A stretch of DNA of 64,000 nucleotides from Vesta saturnalis (taxonomy: Eukaryota; Arthropoda; Insecta; Coleoptera; Lampyridae): positions 1,454,001 through 1,518,000 of the forward strand of contig JARFJB010001970.1 in assembly GCA_036346205.1 (NCBI GenBank), given 5' to 3'. The notes under the pieces are model-generated. The model was not told the DNA's origin, did no database searches, and saw only the letters and a list, made by a program, of their open reading frames with translations. The translations under genes and the position numbers were made by a program. Each line of letters opens with the position of its first letter. The first letter of the stretch is position 1. Shown piece after piece: positions 45,796 through 57,989 of the stretch.

Positions 45796-46900
45796 TCCAA
45801 TATAATTTAGCTATAATTTAAATAAAAACAAGCGCAGATGTCTACATGTTGTCGGGGAGAGGGTGGTTCTGGAAATGGCGGAATTTAATTTTGCTACCAT
45901 TCTAATCAAATCGATCTCAAGCACCACGAATCAAAAAAAATGTATTGTCAATATCATCATCAAAACGTAGACTGTCCTTGAAATTGCAAATATGATGCTT
46001 ACGTTCTTTGCGCACGACTAAAAAATTCCTCTAATTAGATTACATTTATTTTTAAAAGCAGATTTGTTTGTTTGTGATGCCATCTAGTGGTGGTTTTTTT
46101 AAACTAGCGAATGTTTTCTGTAATAGAAGTTAATCGTGCTCGTCTCTCCCTATACAATGCACATTTAACCCAAAGTTTAAACCACATGATATACCTACGG
46201 TTTATCCAAAAGTTTACCCTACTTATACAATCGAGTATTAACCAATGTATATTTAAAATCTCCAAAACTGAAAGCAATAGTGCATCAATGTTGTATCACC
46301 CGAAATTGTGTTGCGAGCTCACAGTTTCAATTTATTCCACAACCTGGAGTCCCAAAACAACCAACGCGACAACTCACAATAGCGGTGTTAAAGTTATCAA
46401 TGAAGGAAAAAAATACTTTATGCATTTTCGTTGATAATATCCATGGAATTCAATTGGATATGGAAAATCCTTGCTTAGTAGTATGCTCTGCTACAATCCT
46501 GAAAAGGAAAAATAATTTGAATTAGATAAGAAGTTAGATGTATTAGACAGTTTTATAAGGAAAAACAGTGATTACGATAACGTTGCAAGTGTGTATTGAA
46601 ATTATACAAACACAAGTGTGCACATTGAACAATCATTATGAGAAATACTTACTTTGGGTGATCTAGATGAAGTTATGTATTGTGGAGTGACAATCATATG
46701 TGAAATAAATCGATGTGAGTGCAAAATAGTGCAGATCTCTTTGGAGAACATACATTTGGAAAGTGCAACATAAAATTTAGTGCAGCCAGACTAGAAATGT
46801 ATGTGGACTTAATATGTTTCTGGAGGCGTAACAGCCGAATATGAACTTATTTTGTCCCTAAAAAATAGATTTAATTAATTATAAGTAAAATTTCACTATT
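45796..46900. other. Possible decayed coding sequence, not identified
   Basis: Between 46110 and 46800 codon-like stretches occur in shifting frames (FIPQPGVPKQPTRQL, NTLCIFVDNIHGIQLDMENP, ILTLGDLDEVMYCGVTIICE). They could be the remains of one protein gene, but I cannot name a family. A GCCATCTAGTGG site is at 46078-46089. Confidence 0.3.
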
Positions 46901-48203
46901 GGCACAATGTACGAAATGGCGTTTTTTGTATAAAATATTGAATGTTATGAAAAACATAGCATGTGGGGTATCAAAATAAAGAGAATTGCGCGTAGATTCT
47001 AAAAACAATTTTAGTTTTAAGGCAGCAGTAGATATAAAAAGTTATTTGTAAAATTAGAAATTATTAACATTTAGAAATTGGATTATCCAATCAGAGCATT
47101 TGTTTGTATGGTCATATCACTATAGGAAAGCTAAAATTTAAGAAAAAAATGAGTAAAGCCTTCACATTTTTCTAATCACTTCTTGTTAGAATTTCGAAGG
47201 TATAACATGTACCACTCGGAACTGGCATAAACAATCGAGAATATTTTCATAACCTAAATTTGAACTGCGGTGAATACATGTTCGACTGAAATTTTCTAAC
47301 CTAATAAATCGTTTCACTTGTTAAAATCGAAAAGTGTACTTAGTGTATAAAATTATTGTTCTACGTTAATATGAATTGTCTTAATAATAAATATAAATAA
47401 AATTGAACGTGAATTATTTAATTTCAATAAAATTAAATTAAAACACAATTATATCATACTAGTAGTATTGTAGAATTCAAGTACTTGTTGCATGTAGTAC
47501 AGAAAGTAAAACTAAGTGCTCCGATTCTGAACAGAAGGAATTTTGCAAAATTGGTTGCGATTCCAACATCATAAAGAAAATTTGGTACATCATACACATT
47601 AATGATATACATCAAGGAGGATTCACAGCAGGCACATATGGTAAACCAGTGCATCCAATTAAGAAGATTCTAGACTATACCATTGTATGAATACTTCAGG
47701 CTGCAAAAAGATAAGTAACAGTTCTAATATTAGAGTTTGGTAATGACACATGTGTTTATTTATATGTAAATAATTAATAGCGGAACATTCGATAAGTATT
47801 GATAAAGTAGTACATCAATTAAAAACGAATACATTATTATATCAATTTTAATTAATGCTTACCTATTTAAATGATTAATCTTTTTCTTGTGCAATTTATT
47901 AGTAATCACAAATACAATTATGAACCAGACGTTCGCTGAATACATTGAGAAGGGTACATAATTAAGTGTACAGGGCGCGTACTGAAATTCATATAAGTCA
48001 ATGGTAAAATTTTATAAAGGTATTGAAGTTTATATTATTAAAGGTAATTGGTATTTTTATACAGAGTTGAAAAAGTGAATCACTATGTATATTGCAGAAT
48101 TAATTCCATTGAACTCTATCCCCTTATTGAATGACACTAGCCGGAGCAAAATTTATTTTTTTTTAACAAATTTATTTAATATTAATAAAATAAACTAAAT
48201 AAA

Positions 48204-48256
<53 letters not shown>

Positions 48257-50667
48257 ATTATTACATCACAAATTATGGTATAGAAGCGTCTATAAAAACT
48301 GTCAAGTATTAAGAAAGCTAAGAAATTAACGAAGCAGAAACGAGGAGAAATAGTAATAAATATAACCATATATTAAAACGTTTTTATTCACAATTAGTTT
48401 GTAACATACCGTTTTTTTAATCATTTAAAGGTTGAAAAGTCAATAATTTTACGGGTTTACTTTAAGCGGTCAGTAATAACAAAACAGGAGATAGTAATGA
48501 GATGAAGCGGTCAGTAATGGACCACTTTCCAACCTGTGGGGGAGCTACTATAGATTTAAACTATCAATGTCAAATTGACAACTTGCAAATTTTAATAAAT
48601 GGTCAAGAGTATGCAATCATTTATTCTCACGTGCGTAGATGGTGAGTGAACACAAGAAATAAGTGGAAACAAACACTTTTTCTTTAATAAGTATATATAA
48701 TAAGCGAATTATTGATAACAAGTAATGACAGAACCAACAGAAAAATAGTAAGCATAGGATTTATGGCTTCTGATTAAAGTAAAAATAAAAAGTCGCATTG
48801 TCACGACCTTCAATATTAAACGAGAAGCCGTGATGGATGCGTTTCAAATTTTTTTTATTTGAACTGTATAATGTTGCTTGTATACACAGACGGTTTATAT
48901 GACGTATTATTAGGTTAGATTAACACATTAATATTTCACAATAATTGTAAATGTTGTTACTTGTGAGATAGGTACTATCATTAATCCTGCTATTTGCTAC
49001 CAATATTATTGTACCTGATTGTTATATGTGTATCAATGTGTATCAATTATTAATTTAAAGGAATCGTTACTGAATTTAGTCATTGTAATTGTCATTAGTT
49101 CTTAAGTTGTAACAATGCCCTAACTTATTTGCTATAGGTATTGCGCCCTATTAAGTAAATGATTATTATTGACGCGCCTTTCTGGTTTGGTAACCCAACG
49201 CAATTTTATTTTGCCTCGGTTTTGCTCAATCGTGTTTATATTTTAATTTATAAACGGGGTGTGGTTCGTCTTACTGGATAGGCTTAACACTGTCACCTTA
49301 AATAAATACCTTAAAGCGTTTTTAAAACGTATATTAAATAAATTTAACAATAAAACAAACTGTTATTAATAACAACTCTAAATGTATTTTTATTTCTTGG
49401 TCCCGGCGGCTCCTCACACTTGTTCTCCTGGTTGGCGGCTATTTATTGAGTGCGTCGTCGTTTCTATGAACAGAGATATTATTTTAATCTATTCCTTACC
49501 TAAGAGGTAAACTTTAGGTTACGGTCCTCTATTTACAGAAGCTGGTACCGTTGCTTTAAGTAGTTTTGTTCATCGGCGCCAGTGTAACGACCTCGGACGG
49601 AGAAAATCGATATCGTTCTCGGTCTATACGCATGGCATAACTATCTACTCTTCAGTAACGCTGGAGCGCTGAAGCGAGTATGTCGGACTTCCGGCCAATA
49701 ATACACGCGAAATGCGCGTATGCAAATGCGAGATCTCGGTACTGTCTTTCTTTAATTATAACCGGTTGGATTAGACAATTAGGTTATTTATCTAACGGAA
49801 TTAATTACGGATTTCTATACTAAGTCTAATTATCTACATTCAATCACGGAAACAAAATACTTGGTATTACAAATACTCTAAAATGACTTTAATAGGTTTA
49901 CGGAAATATAGAATAATCTACGTACTATCTAACTTATTTACAATCGATATCGCCCTAGGTGTTTGCGAGGGTTATATTGACTACCAATTTATACAACCGA
50001 TTTCGGGGGTACTCTCCTGCGATCAAAGACACCGTGTACGGTTATTGTGTTTGTCTGTATGTATTGTATGTATGAGTTTCGAGCGAGATCTCAGTAATGC
50101 CCAGAAGACTCAGGCGATGGCCTGCCTTAACCGGATGGACTAAGAGAAAGGTCGTAGGTCTTTACAGCCCTGTAACAACCCTCCACCCTCAATTAGTTGC
50201 AAGTTACGTCGGGGGTTACCCCTGCGTGACTCTAGGTGTTAGTGTACTTGGTATTTGCGAGTTACGTCGGGATCTACCCTGCGTGACTCTAGGTGTTAGT
50301 GTACTTTGTATAACTCCTGGAGACTCAGCCCGGAGTTATTTACGATCTGTAGTGTTTGATTGTAACTTGTCAGATTTTATAACTTTACAACTTACGTGTC
50401 TATCCATGGCAGTACAGGATTAAACTTTAGGTTGCCCGGTGCGAGGTGGTGCGCGTTATCACACGATCGCGATGGACTCTTCGACGGTGAATAGCAGGTC
50501 GGTGCTTGCACAAAGCAAACGGTACGGTGGCGGCTGCTGGATATCGGCTTGACTGGAATCTACGATTCATCGATTCATCGACTTCTAGATTTATCGACTT
50601 CTTTTCGCGTGCGTCGCGGGTTTATAAAGGTGCATCTGTGGGCGGCTTCGCGGCTACCGTGCGGGGA
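46900..50667 (+). repeat. Duplicated region, unit 1
   Basis: From 48992 to 50667 this matches 52168-53820 almost completely over the central kilobase. Further left, short stretches still match unit 2: TTTTCATAACCTAA (47248 and 51000) and GTGCTC...TTCTGAACA...GGAATTTT (47518 and 51200). No protein is recognised; the frames at 49883-50423 are duplicated and probably non-coding. A 63-base tandem pair, GTTACGTCGGG...GTTAGTGTACTT, lies at 50203-50320. Confidence 0.8.
48208..48252. repeat. (TA)n microsatellite
   Basis: About 44 bases of alternating AT inside unit 1. Confidence 0.9.
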
Positions 50668-51739
50668 TGATTTTGTGTACACTGAATGAACTATTTTGTA
50701 CCCTAACATACTTTTTGTGTATTGAATTTTCAGTACTCCATGTGGTGGGTTTTGTATACATTTGAATGTTTGTATCCTGTGGTAATCCAAGAGAGTTTTC
50801 CTATCAATCCATTTAATTAGTTTGGGGCATTAGATATCAATTTCATTAATTTAACTTTCAAACTGTACCAATATCTAAGCCATATCCTTAGGTCTTCTCT
50901 GTAGGAAAGTCGATTTCGCTGACTTAAAGTCTTCCAATTATATTTCACTTGGTAAGTTCCAATATCTAACCTTGTGGTGAATTCTTTACGAAATTTTCAT
51001 AACCTAATTTAAGTTCCATATATGTGTTACCGAGTTGTGCATTGCTAGTTTCACCTTTTCCAATGATTGTAGTTATGCTTATGGTAGGAATTTGTAATTG
51101 TTTCAAATTCAATTTACCATAATTTGATTTTTGAATATTTATGGTTAAACAATTTATTCTTGATTAATTCTACTTGTACCATAAGAGTGAACAGAAATAG
51201 TGCTCGGTTCTGAACAAGGAATTTTCAAAATTGCTCCGAAAATCTTTGGTCTATGTACATGGTTCTTAAGGTTCCCGTCCGGTAATCAGCTCCATTATGT
51301 TTCTAGTTATCCTTTAGATTATTCGGCGATTGTAAGTTCTACTATTTGGTCTTCCTTTGTTTAGTTTATATGATTAAGTCATGATTATCCTTCGATTTGA
51401 TTGTTAGATCTAATTTAACCGACTCTTAGTTAAATTTTAGTTATTTCTTAATATAGCTGTTCCCTATTCAGATTATAATACTATTATTTCAGGTCTTTAC
51501 AGAGTTAATTAATTTCGATAATTCGTAATTATTCAAGTTTTTAGATTAATTTCTTATTGTGAATTGGTATTTTTATAGTTTTACATAAATATGTATATTG
51601 TATTTTCCTTATCTACTTTTGTACATTGAAAAATTATTTTTTTAAAACTTTAGTAAAAATAATAATAAAAAATAATATATATAAAATAATATATATATAT
51701 TTAAAAAATAATATATTATAAATACAAATTAAGAAAACT

Positions 51740-51771
<32 letters not shown>

Positions 51772-53820
51772 GAAATAATTAAAACTAAATAAAAATAATT
51801 TAAAATTAAAACGTATCAAAATTAAATAAAAAAAATATTAGTTACAAAAATAAAAAAAAAAAAATAAAAAAATAATAAATTAAACTAAAAAATAAATAAA
51901 TAAATTAAAAAATTAAAATAAAAATAGAATATATTAAAAATGAAAAAAAATAATGAAAAAAATTTTAAAATATATATATAATTAGAAATTGATAAAAAAA
52001 AAACAAAAAAATATAAGAAAAATATATGTTAATATAAAATAAAATCAATTATCACTACAAATAAAAAACTGATAAATAATAAAAATTTATAAATAATTAA
52101 ATTTATAAAATTAAAATATTATTATTAATAACAATTAATAAAAAAAAAAATTATAAAAAAATATTTATCCGCTATTTCTCTATATTATTGTACCTGTTGT
52201 TATATGTGTATCAATGTTATCAATTATTAATTTAAGAATCGTTACTGAATTTAGTCATTATTGTATTAGTTCTTAAGTTTAACAATCCCTAACTTATTTG
52301 CTATAGGTATTGCGCCCTTAAGAAATGATTATTGACGCGCCTTTCTGGTTTGGTAACCCAACGCGTTTTATTTTGCCTCGGTTTTGCTCAATCGTGTTTA
52401 TATTTTAATTTATAAACGGGGTGTGGTTCGTCTTACTGGATAGACTTTGTCACCTTAAATAAATACCTTAAAGCGTTTTTAAAACGTATATTAAATAAAT
52501 TTAACAATAAAACAAACTGTTATTAATAACAACTCTAAATGTATTTTTATTTCTTGGTCCGGCCTCACACTTGTTCTCCTGGTTGGCGGCTATTTATTGA
52601 GTGCGTCGTCGTTTCTATGAACAGAGATATTATTTTAATCTATTCCTTACCTAAGAGGTAAACTTTAGGTTACGGTCCTCTATTTACAGAAGCTGGTACC
52701 GTTGCTTTAAGTAGTTTTGTTCATCGGCGCCAGTGTAACGACCTCGGACGGAGAAAATCGATATCGTTCTCGGTCTATACGCATGGCATAACTATCTACT
52801 CTTCAGTAACGCTGGAGCGCTGAAGCGAGTATGTCGGACTTCCGGCCAATAATACACGCGAAATGCGCGTATGCAAATGCGAGATCTCGGTACTGTCTTT
52901 CTTTAATTATAACCGGTTGGATTAGACAATTAGGTTATTTATCTAACGGAATTAATTACGGATTTCTATACTAAGTCTAATTATCTACATTCAATCACGG
53001 AAACAAAATACTTGGTATTACAAATACTCTAAAATGACTTTAATAGGTTTACGGAAATATAGAATAATCTACGTACTATCTAACTTATTTACAATCGATA
53101 TCGCCCTAGGTGTTTGCGAGGGTTATATTGACTACCAATTTATACAACCGATTTCGGGGGTACTCTCCTGCGATCAAAGACACCGTGTACGGTTATTGTG
53201 TTTGTCTGTATGTATTGTATGTATGAGTTTCGAGCGAGATCTCAGTAATGCCCAGAAGACTCAGGCGATGGCCTGCCTTAACCGGATGGACTAAGAGAAA
53301 GGTCGTAGGTCTTTACAGCCCTGTAACAACCCTTCACCCTCAATTAGTTGCAAGTTACGTCGGGGGTTACCCCTGCGTGACTCTAGGTGTTAGTGTACTT
53401 GGTATTTGCGAGTTACGTCGGGATCTACCCTGCGTGACTCTAGGTTTAGTGTACTGTATAACTCCTGGAGACTCAGCCCGGAGTTATTTACGATCTGTAG
53501 TGTTTGATTGTAACTTGTCAGATTTTATAACTTTACAACTTACGTGTCTATCCATGGCAGTACAGGATTAAACTTTAGGTTGCCCGGTGCGAGGTGGTGC
53601 GCGTTATCACACGATCGCGATGGACTCTTCGACGGTGAATAGCAGGTCGGTGCTTGCACAAAGCAAACGGTACGGTGGCGGCTGCTGGATATCGGCTTGA
53701 CTGGAATCTACTTCGATTCATCGATTCATCGACTTCTAGATTTATCGACTTCTTTTCGCGTGCGTCGCGGGTTTATAAAGGTGCATCTGTGGGCGGCTTC
53801 GCGGCTACCGTGCGGGGGAT
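50668..53820 (+). repeat. Duplicated region, unit 2, partly degraded
   Basis: The right part (52168-53820) repeats unit 1. The left part (50668-52167) corresponds to 46.9-48.99 kb but is shorter and corrupted, ending in an A-rich stretch at 51640-52165. Near 52.2 kb the copy has many small deletions relative to unit 1, while further right the two are nearly identical. This gradient points to poor consensus or a false duplication, though a true tandem duplication or LTR pair remains possible. Confidence 0.7.
51640..52165. repeat. A-rich low-complexity stretch
   Basis: Almost only A and T with runs of up to about 19 A. No G or C for long stretches, unlike the rest of the window. Confidence 0.9.
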
Positions 53821-54083
53821 GCCGTTATGCGATTGGTTGTAATCGTTCTGACGTGCAAAAACTTACGGGTTTTTAGAAATACACCTCAGCGGTGATGAAT
53901 AATTTATTCGTTGTGCAATATCGCGTAAACTTTTGAAATCTTAAATATAGGATGGTCCGCAAATAATTTATTCTAAAAAGCACACATAAAGGACGCTGGT
54001 TCTTTATAAAGTAATAGCCTAATAATTGTTTACCCAGATTTATATGTTTAAATTATTATAATTTCCAGATAAAGTCTTCCAAA

Positions 54084-54370
54084 ATGAGTGAGGAAAAGGA
54101 ATTAATTAAAAAGAGACGCAGTTTCAAAGGCCGACTACATTTTAAAATTATTTACAAACTTTTAATAAAACGATTAGCGCTGCTGATGCGAGTTGCAAGT
54201 GAGAATTGGTAAGATAGAAACTTTATGAACAATATGATGATTTACAACTACAGTTGGAGTATATATCAGATTACTCACCTTCACAAGTTACTGAGCGTAA
54301 CAGTTTTGGTTATTATATTATAAATCTTTGTCACAAGCTCAAGACTTGTTGGAGGAGTTTAGATGTATTA
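54084..54370 (+). pseudogene. BEL/Pao Gag N-terminus
   Basis: An ATG at 54084 opens MSEEKELIKKRRSFKGRL. Shifted frames continue with YLQTFNKTISAADAS, LYEQYDDLQLQLEYISD and SPSQVTERNSFGYY, the start of a BEL/Pao retrotransposon Gag of the DUF1759 type. Several stops and shifts occur and the sequence ends by about 54370. Its position 264 bases after the duplicated 1.65-kb segment raises the possibility that this segment is an LTR. Confidence 0.6.
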
Positions 54371-54738
54371 GAAATTTTCTTTAGTTCGCCCTAGTTTATT
54401 GAAACGTGTGCGTTGTTTTTTAATTCTTTGTGGTACGTGGGTGTATTTTGTTTGTTACAGAACTAACATTGTCTACAACCGTATTTAAATGAACATCGTA
54501 GCTGTCCTGGTATACCTAAGTGGTTGAAAAATATATTTAAATGAAATACTGTAAAGTCATATTATGTACAGTATTCAGTGAATAACTACGTTAGTCTTCC
54601 TAGTGACTTTTATTAAGTTCTTACAGATGTAAAAGTTAATAGTCTTATCTCGTTCATCCTAGTTGATAAGAGCTGCTTGAATGTTCTGACCTTATTCCGA
54701 TGAATAAAATGGTACAGCAGCCTATATAAAGGAAATCG
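54371..54738. other. Intergenic, 3' flank of the methyltransferase gene
   Basis: No gene. On the minus strand AATAAA (54608-54613) lies about 125 bases beyond the stop of the methyltransferase gene and is a plausible polyadenylation signal. Confidence 0.4.
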
Positions 54739-55648
54739 TTATACTTTACTGGCGTGCACAATTAATAATGTGTAGGGAAAATAAAATTGTTCGTGTTCTT
54801 CGTCAGTGGTACCAACAAGCCTAAACTTTTTCATTACTTGAATATGGCTATCTATGAAATCGTTGGTCAAATTTTCAGGTATCCGAAATGGACTCGTGGA
54901 ATTCATTGTGCCTGCAAATCTAAATGTAGTTTTAAAGCAGTTAACCATGTAGAACTGAGTACCACAAAACACTTCTTTGGAGTAAACAAACACTCTTTCT
55001 TTAGACACACAAAAATTATGGGTAAATCCAGTTTCGTGTAGTAGATCTTGAAAATAGTTTTTGGGATTTTGACAATTATGAGTTGGTGTCATAAATTCCT
55101 TGTAATTTTTTAAAAGAATTTTCCACTGTTCTTCTTTAGCTAATAATTTGTAAATTTCAAAAACTATGCAATTTGCCATGAATACAAAAAAAACATCCCC
55201 ACCATTTTTTAACATTGCGTGTGTATTTATTAACGCTTTTCTAAATAAATAAATTAATGTTGAATTAAAAGAATGAAACTTACCTAAGATTTGAGGTGTA
55301 GTGAAAACAATAGTAAGACACTACATGATCAAAATTTTGCAAAAATTCCAATGGAATGTTATCGGTAAGAATATCTAATTGCACAAAGCGGAGTCTTGGA
55401 TCAGTTTGATAATACTTCTTAGCATAATTTATCATGGGTTCTGATTTATCAATACCTGTGCAACTTTTAATAGTTTTTGGAAAATTTGGAAACAAGACGT
55501 TGCTAGTGCAGATACCTGGACCGCAACCAATATCCAGCACATTGCAGTATTCTTTGGGCTGTAACATTTTCCAATATTTTTTTAGAATGTAGTCAAAATC
55601 GCTTTTGGCCTGGAGTCTATTTTTTGCGTATAAGTGTGGTTTAAACAT
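54739..55648 (-). CDS. Juvenile hormone acid O-methyltransferase-like protein, two exons
   Basis: Exon 1 is 55648-55284 and exon 2 is 55240-54739. The 43-base intron has CTTAG|GTAAGT and TTATTTAG|AAAAGCG borders and joins HYTSNL to RKALINTHAMLKNGGD in frame, giving 288 residues, the usual length of the family. A class I SAM methyltransferase fold is clear: VLDIGCGPGICT (motif I, about residues 38-50), GIDKSEPMINYAKKYY (acidic loop), FVQLDILTDNIP, FDHVVSYYCFHY and MLKNGGDVFFVFMAN. JHAMT enzymes methylate farnesoic or JH acid with SAM in the corpora allata; insects carry several JHAMT-like paralogues with other or unknown substrates, so the exact reaction is uncertain. No signal peptide is present, so it should be cytosolic. 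The start MFKPHLYAKNRL is supported by the pseudogene at 40.8 kb. Confidence 0.85.
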
Positions 55649-57295
55649 TTCTCTAATACTTCTTTAATATTTAGTTGCTGTGTAAAAACGCTCGCCTCGG
55701 ATGCGAAGTCTAAAAATTATTTTATTATGTTTCAAATTAAAACTACTAAGCATTAAAAAAATTAGAGTTATTATGAATATGTCGGGGCAACTAAATATCT
55801 TATTCTACAATGTATCGCAAGCTAAACTATGTCAGCCCTAAAATATATTTCAAACTAAACTACAAAATTTTGATGTGAATATATGCTAAATACTAAATAC
55901 TAGAATTGCTGAAATACTAATAAGAAGATAATTAAGCAATATAAATGATTAAATAAAATTTCTATAAATACAATTTAAATATATAATTATTGTGATTGTC
56001 CTTGTATATTGTAGGCATTCAATGGAAATTCCGAAAATTGATCAAATATTGTGGTTAAAGAATCTGATAATAATGGTAACCCTTATAGACACTATATTTC
56101 TTGAACATGCGGTAGGAATAACATGATTTTTGACTTTAGTGTTGTTTCCATCCCATTGTAAATTGATTAACATAGAATTTAAAAATGATAATAATTTTTA
56201 AATTACATATTTACTTTTGCACTTATTCGTTCATAACCAAAACATATAATAATTGATTAACATATAAATTAGTTCATAAATTTTTTTATTCATTCTGTTT
56301 TTCAGTTAGGAACTTAAGTCATCCACCGAAGCGGTGAACAATAAAGCTTTAAATTAGTTTTCAAAATTCTCCTCCTTACACTGGCAATCCATTAATTAAG
56401 CAATATATATTTTATATTAAATTTCAATAATTAAAATGTAATTGTGTAGTTATTTTGATTGTCCGAAAATTGATGAAATCTTGTAATTAAAGCACCTGAT
56501 AGTAATATATATCATAGACACTATATTTCTTAAACATTCAGTTGGAGAATAGTAGTTTTCGCAACTAGTGCACTGTTTACACATTTCTTGGTGCGAGCCC
56601 GTTCTTTTTTACCCGAGGCGTAGCCGAAGGATAAAATATAAGGCAGAGCACCAAAAACGTGACAGTGCACGTGTTGAGAACAAAATTTTTTGTACTCGTT
56701 TACATAAAATTAGAAAAAATTAAATTTTGGAATATTTGTTGACAAATGTCAAATTAAATACATAAGCAACAAAGTTTATGTATTTAGTTATATACCACTT
56801 TTCTCTTTATGTATTAAAAGTAGCGATTGCAAAAAAAAAAGATTTTTGGCTTTGGAGTTCCTTATAGATTGATTAACATTCAAATTAGTTCACATCAATT
56901 CCTGGTTAATTCACACAAACTACGTCTGTATAATGATCTGGTTTGTTATTGAATGGTATTGCAAATTAATGTAAGAGCGCGAAAGATTTGGAAATGTTTA
57001 GATTCCATGACTTAAAATATAAAAAGTCATTGTTTAAAAATTAATTTTATGATTATGACGAATTAAAGTTTTGTAATCGATTTTATTTTTCGCATAATTA
57101 TGTGGTATAAAATACGTATTGGGAAAATTTTTAAAAGTTTAATTTATTTAAACTACAAAAGGAAAACATTTCTTCAAAATATAAAACCTTTTCTTTTCGT
57201 ATCGTAAGATGGTCGAAATAAAAAATCAACCCCAGATATACCAAGGTCCAGTTAGGCTAATTATACTCTTACTCATAAAAAGATTATTTTTTCAA
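55649..57295. other. Upstream intergenic region
   Basis: AT-rich with no gene. At 56610-56640 CCCGAGGCGTAGCCGAAGG forms a small GGC/GCC hairpin like the CCCGACGCGAAGCGGAGGG at 31516, perhaps a remnant of the same repeat family. Confidence 0.35.
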
Positions 57296-57510
57296 CCAAA
57301 TAATTAAATAATAAAATACTTATCTTTTTGGGGTTTTTTAATGGTGTACTTTAAATTATACAATCTAAACGTTTCGATAACACTTACAGTTATCTTCGCC
57401 AGTAGTAATGTTTGTTAAAAATTGTTAAAGATGTAGTAAACGATTTTGTCAAATTTGAAAAATTAAAACATAAACATAAGCCTGCTATTAATATAACAGT
57501 TTGGGAAACA
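57296..57510 (-). repeat. Penelope pseudo-LTR 1
   Basis: Carries the hammerhead region with CTGGCGA in place of CTGACGA, a change at an invariant core base, so this copy should be inactive as a ribozyme. Confidence 0.75.
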
Positions 57511-57989
57511 TAAAGCCAACTATAAAATTTTTAGTAAAGAATAACTAGGTCATAAAAATTAAATTTCATTAAACTGCCTCAAAGATGACAAACCAGAACA
57601 CTCTCTACGACGAAAGCTAACAATGAAATTTGTTAGCCAAAAAACACATTTAACAAAATTTAATCGAGTTATGATGTAAGTGTAAAGTTGTGAAAAACTT
57701 CAATTTTAAAATGATAGAAGCATTCACAAATTCAAACATTATATCAAATAAAACCCAGTTAAATCTAACAAAGAGATATCTTTATCAATAATTGGAAGTG
57801 TTATTAACAATGAAAAGCACAATGCAGAACGTTCTTTGTAATTTTTAATTTTAATTTAATTTCAACTACTTATGTTAAATTATAGTGCTGTGGTAATTTA
57901 ACATATAATTGGTAAAGCATTTGCTTCAAGGTCTAGGGAAAACACAGCAAAAAACCTAGACATACCAAAAGTTAAAATTAAAATCAAAA

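Noticed and set aside
45489..45810. Overlapping frames on both strands
   Set aside because: All result from the CT/ACA low-complexity tract.
49883..50423. Two overlapping frames, repeated at 53034-53571, as duplicated genes
   Set aside because: The pair is present only because the DNA is duplicated. The sequences have no protein-like motif, and one copy is changed by small deletions without frame conservation.
54787..55041. Plus-strand frame of 84 codons
   Set aside because: It is the antisense of the methyltransferase second exon.
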